Source: Streptococcus suis YS56
GTDB lineage: Bacteria > Bacillota > Bacilli > Lactobacillales > Streptococcaceae
DNA: 64,000 bases
Direction of reading: 5' to 3'
NCBI RefSeq assembly: GCF_000440115.1
Contig: NZ_ALMY01000081.1
Coordinates: forward strand, 55,355 to 119,354
Positions within the stretch are counted from its first letter, which is position 1; the number at the start of each line of letters is the position of its first letter. Positions 62,121 to 64,000 of the stretch are shown here, piece after piece. The notes under the pieces were generated by a model. It saw only the letters and a list, made by a program, of their open reading frames with translations, did no database searches and was not told the origin of the DNA. The position numbers and the translations under genes were made by a program.

Positions 62121-63197
62121 TCACAATTCCATAGCACGCTCTCGTTTAGGTGGAGGATGATTCTTATTAACTTGTGCTTGGGCTGTTTGGATACAATCAC
62201 TTAAGGATAGTTCACTCTGCTGTTTCACAATATCATTCCAATCTGACTTTGTTTCAAGTCCTTGCAATGGTGGTAAATCTTGAGAAAGCGGAAGTCCTTT
62301 ATCTGACAGTTTCTGACAAAATTCTCTTCCTGCCTCATCGTTATCAACAGCCAATGTTAATGCATTTGAATGAGTTTGGAAGAAGGTTGTCGTCTCTTGT
62401 ATTGCCTGAAGATAATGACTAAGTCTGCTTGGATTTACTGTATCTAGAAATGCCAATTTCCCCTGTTCCTCTGCTGCTAGACGCAAGGTCTGATAAGCAA
62501 TCACAGAAAGTTTTAAACCTTCCATTGAAATCAGGCGAACATCGGATAATTGCTTTTGGTAAAGCTGATAATAACTCATCATATCGATAACTGATTCACA
62601 AAAAATGAGTCGCTTAGGATTCCCAATATCGAAACTAATACCGACATAGCCATGAGATCCTTTCATGATTTTTTTGAGATAACCTCGATCGTGTTTTTCT
62701 TCATTTTTGACGAGACCTTGAAGGCTTGCGGCCTGTAAGGTCCCGTTGTGGTCATAGCTTTTTAACACTAATACGGGCTCCGATTGATAAGTAGCTTGAG
62801 CAAGCAATCCTTGTCTACCAAAGGTATTGATAGTCTGATCACTTAGGCCACGGATGTCTTTTAAGTAAATACGTGCTTGCTGAAAGGGTTCTTCATGCAA
62901 ATAATATTGAAACGGTTGATAAGTTTCTTCTATCAACTTAGCTTGTTCAAAATCCCCAGTTTCAAGATAGGATACAGCCTCTTTGAAAGTAACGCCTGCC
63001 ACTAATTGAACAAAGTCTATCACATCCCCTTGTATATCTCTTGAAAACCATTTGAAAGTATTGGTATCCGCAAAAATCCGAAAGGAATCATGGTCTGGGT
63101 GTTCATAAATGTGTCCTGATAAACGTCTGAAGGAATAACCCAGACTTTCAGCCACATTTAAAATGGCCTTTTGTTTTACTGCTTTAATTCGTGTCAT
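62121..63197 (-). CDS. DUF3991/TOPRIM domain protein
   Basis: A 358-aa protein with an N-terminal CHC2-like, zinc-free primase region and DUF3991 (RLSGHIYEHPDHDSFRIFAD then WFSRDIQGDVIDFVQLVAG) and a TOPRIM domain with the acidic motifs FCESVIDMMSY near residue 190 and LAVDNDEAGREF near 280. Such proteins are common in ICEs and plasmids and are thought to act as primase-like enzymes in transfer or replication, though the activity is not shown. It follows the 212-aa protein gene by 38 nt. Confidence 0.9.
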   Translation of the reverse strand: MTRIKAVKQKAILNVAESLGYSFRRLSGHIYEHPDHDSFRIFADTNTFKWFSRDIQGDVIDFVQLVAGVTFKEAVSYLETGDFEQAKLIEETYQPFQYYLHEEPFQQARIYLKDIRGLSDQTINTFGRQGLLAQATYQSEPVLVLKSYDHNGTLQAASLQGLVKNEEKHDRGYLKKIMKGSHGYVGISFDIGNPKRLIFCESVIDMMSYYQLYQKQLSDVRLISMEGLKLSVIAYQTLRLAAEEQGKLAFLDTVNPSRLSHYLQAIQETTTFFQTHSNALTLAVDNDEAGREFCQKLSDKGLPLSQDLPPLQGLETKSDWNDIVKQQSELSLSDCIQTAQAQVNKNHPPPKRERAMEL

Positions 63198-63235
63198 CTT
63201 GTCTCCCTATAAAAAAAGCAGAAGAATGTCTCCTG

Positions 63236-63874
63236 CTAGTTGTTCTCGCTTGTTGTAGTTCCTTGGATCGTTGGTATGCTGGAATTAGCATCATCTGTGG
63301 CTTCTTTCATGTCTTCCAGTTTTCCATTCCATATGGTTACTTGATTTACCAAGAGCTTGTCGGAAACTTTGGAGTAGGATATCATAACCGTCTTGGTTTC
63401 TGTCTGAGTGGTTCGCTGTTGTTGCTCACTCAAATCAGAAACATAGGTCACTTGATAGGTAACTTCCGCAAGTGCAACATTGCTTTCTGTATTGACATAG
63501 ATACTGGCTGATTCAAATCGGTAGTCCAGCATATAATCTTTATAAACTTGATTGATCGCTTTATTCTGATTTGCTTCCTCTTCTGAAAATGCCGAGTCCG
63601 TCATGTAAGGCTTGATACGAGCGTTATTTTCACCCAGCTGAACCTTGGTGAAATATTGAGTGAGAAATTCTTTGACAAGCTCATCTGATAGGACTGTCGC
63701 TCTTTCCTCCTGCTTTTTCTTTGACACAAGTTTATTGGCTTCTGCTCGTATTTGGTTCTCTGTTTGCTTTGAAATGGTTTGTGAGCCAATCGTGTAGCCA
63801 ATCATGACCATAAAACTGACTGCGATTAAACCTCCTACTCCAATCAGAAATCGAGCTTTCACTTTGTTTAACAT
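63236..63874 (-). CDS. Membrane-anchored conjugation protein (212 aa)
   Basis: A 212-aa protein with one N-terminal membrane helix (residues about 10-30), a short coiled region and a predicted outer domain (FLTQYFTKVQLGENNARIKP, YMTDSAFSEE, then beta-rich VALAEVTYQVTYVSD). The pattern of one helix plus an NTF2-like outer domain is that of TcpC/VirB8-like conjugation proteins. This function is inferred. It is the first gene of the minus-strand module seen here, with a TAGAGGAG site. Confidence 0.72.
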   Translation of the reverse strand: MLNKVKARFLIGVGGLIAVSFMVMIGYTIGSQTISKQTENQIRAEANKLVSKKKQEERATVLSDELVKEFLTQYFTKVQLGENNARIKPYMTDSAFSEEEANQNKAINQVYKDYMLDYRFESASIYVNTESNVALAEVTYQVTYVSDLSEQQQRTTQTETKTVMISYSKVSDKLLVNQVTIWNGKLEDMKEATDDANSSIPTIQGTTTSENN

Positions 63875-63965
63875 GGCTTACTCCTCTATTAGTGATAGCT
63901 TCATCATATCAAGATTAGCTTGGAGATTTTATCACAAGAAAAATATGATTAACTACAAATTATGG

Positions 63966-64000
63966 TATACTAGTGATAATTAATAGTTATCGGTAGGAGA
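63966..64000 (+). promoter_or_regulatory. Start signals of a plus-strand gene beyond the window
   Basis: A TATACT hexamer (63966-63971) and GGTAGGAGA (63992-64000) on the plus strand suggest a promoter and ribosome binding site for a gene that begins just past the window end, divergent from the ICE module. No clear -35. Confidence 0.4.

Larger units (their letters stand above)
36331..64000. mobile_element. Integrative conjugative element, one end in window
   Basis: From the broken Nudix gene to the window end the content is that of an ICE: three large serine recombinases at the junction, a lanthipeptide cargo cluster, a probable oriT, relaxosome proteins and relaxase, and small conserved ICE proteins with a TOPRIM/DUF3991 protein. 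The transfer-gene order resembles the ICESa2603-type elements of streptococci, but that family assignment is from memory. The coupling protein, the type IV secretion genes and the other end are outside the window. Confidence 0.88.

Overview
The window reads as a Streptococcus chromosome, most probably Streptococcus suis. It is low-GC with typical Firmicute ribosome binding sites, carries streptococcal housekeeping genes (dprA-topA, rplJ-rplL with an L10 leader, trmFO, rbgA-rnhB, an LPNTG-anchored 5'-nucleotidase, two PyrR-controlled pyr transcription units, a glgCDA-glgB glycogen locus), and is interrupted by an integrative conjugative element (ICE) of a kind common in streptococci. The species call is inference from gene content, not from a search.

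Region 1 (1-36330) is chromosomal backbone, mostly on the minus strand. It holds a truncated lipoprotein operon, an ATP-grasp enzyme with two esterases, a RelE/RelB-type toxin-antitoxin pair flanked by identical terminators, trmFO, rplJL, dprA-topA (dprA has a ComX cin-box), a sugar acetyltransferase, a rhodanese, DUF1836 and hemolysin III genes, a GtrII-like membrane glycosyltransferase, ydcF-rnhB-rbgA, maf, the surface 5'-nucleotidase, pyrC-ung-glycosyltransferase, pyrE-PPase-like-pyrF, pyrD-pyrK, a LysR regulator, glgC-glgD-glgA-glgB (cre site over the promoter) and two paralogous amino-acid-type ABC substrate-binding lipoproteins with almost identical promoters.

Region 2 (about 36331 to beyond the window end) is the ICE. 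It has inserted in a Nudix hydrolase gene, of which only the C-terminal part from within the Nudix box remains at 35983-36330. Next to that junction lie three overlapping large serine recombinase genes, a 46-aa protein, a probable structured RNA and a small XRE regulator. At the other side are the transfer genes: a probable oriT, two relaxosome proteins, a relaxase, an Abi/HEPN protein, a TOPRIM/DUF3991 protein and small ICE proteins. The element continues past position 64000.

The cargo (about 41863-56570) is a class II lanthipeptide cluster. It has a LanM synthetase, a LanT peptidase-transporter, four tandem precursor peptides with a shared T-x-S-x-E-C signature, a 35-aa membrane peptide that may give immunity, a BceAB-like ABC transporter and a NarL-type two-component system. 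The promoters of lanM, the precursor genes and the transporter genes share one box (TGCA-N6-ACTCAT) placed exactly 21 bp upstream of the -10 hexamer, so they appear to form one regulon run by the local response regulator. A decayed IS110-family element separates lanM from lanT, and remnants of other insertion sequences lie between lanT and the precursor genes. I cannot match the precursors to a characterised lantibiotic, and this cluster with its operator is the best candidate for an undescribed system here.
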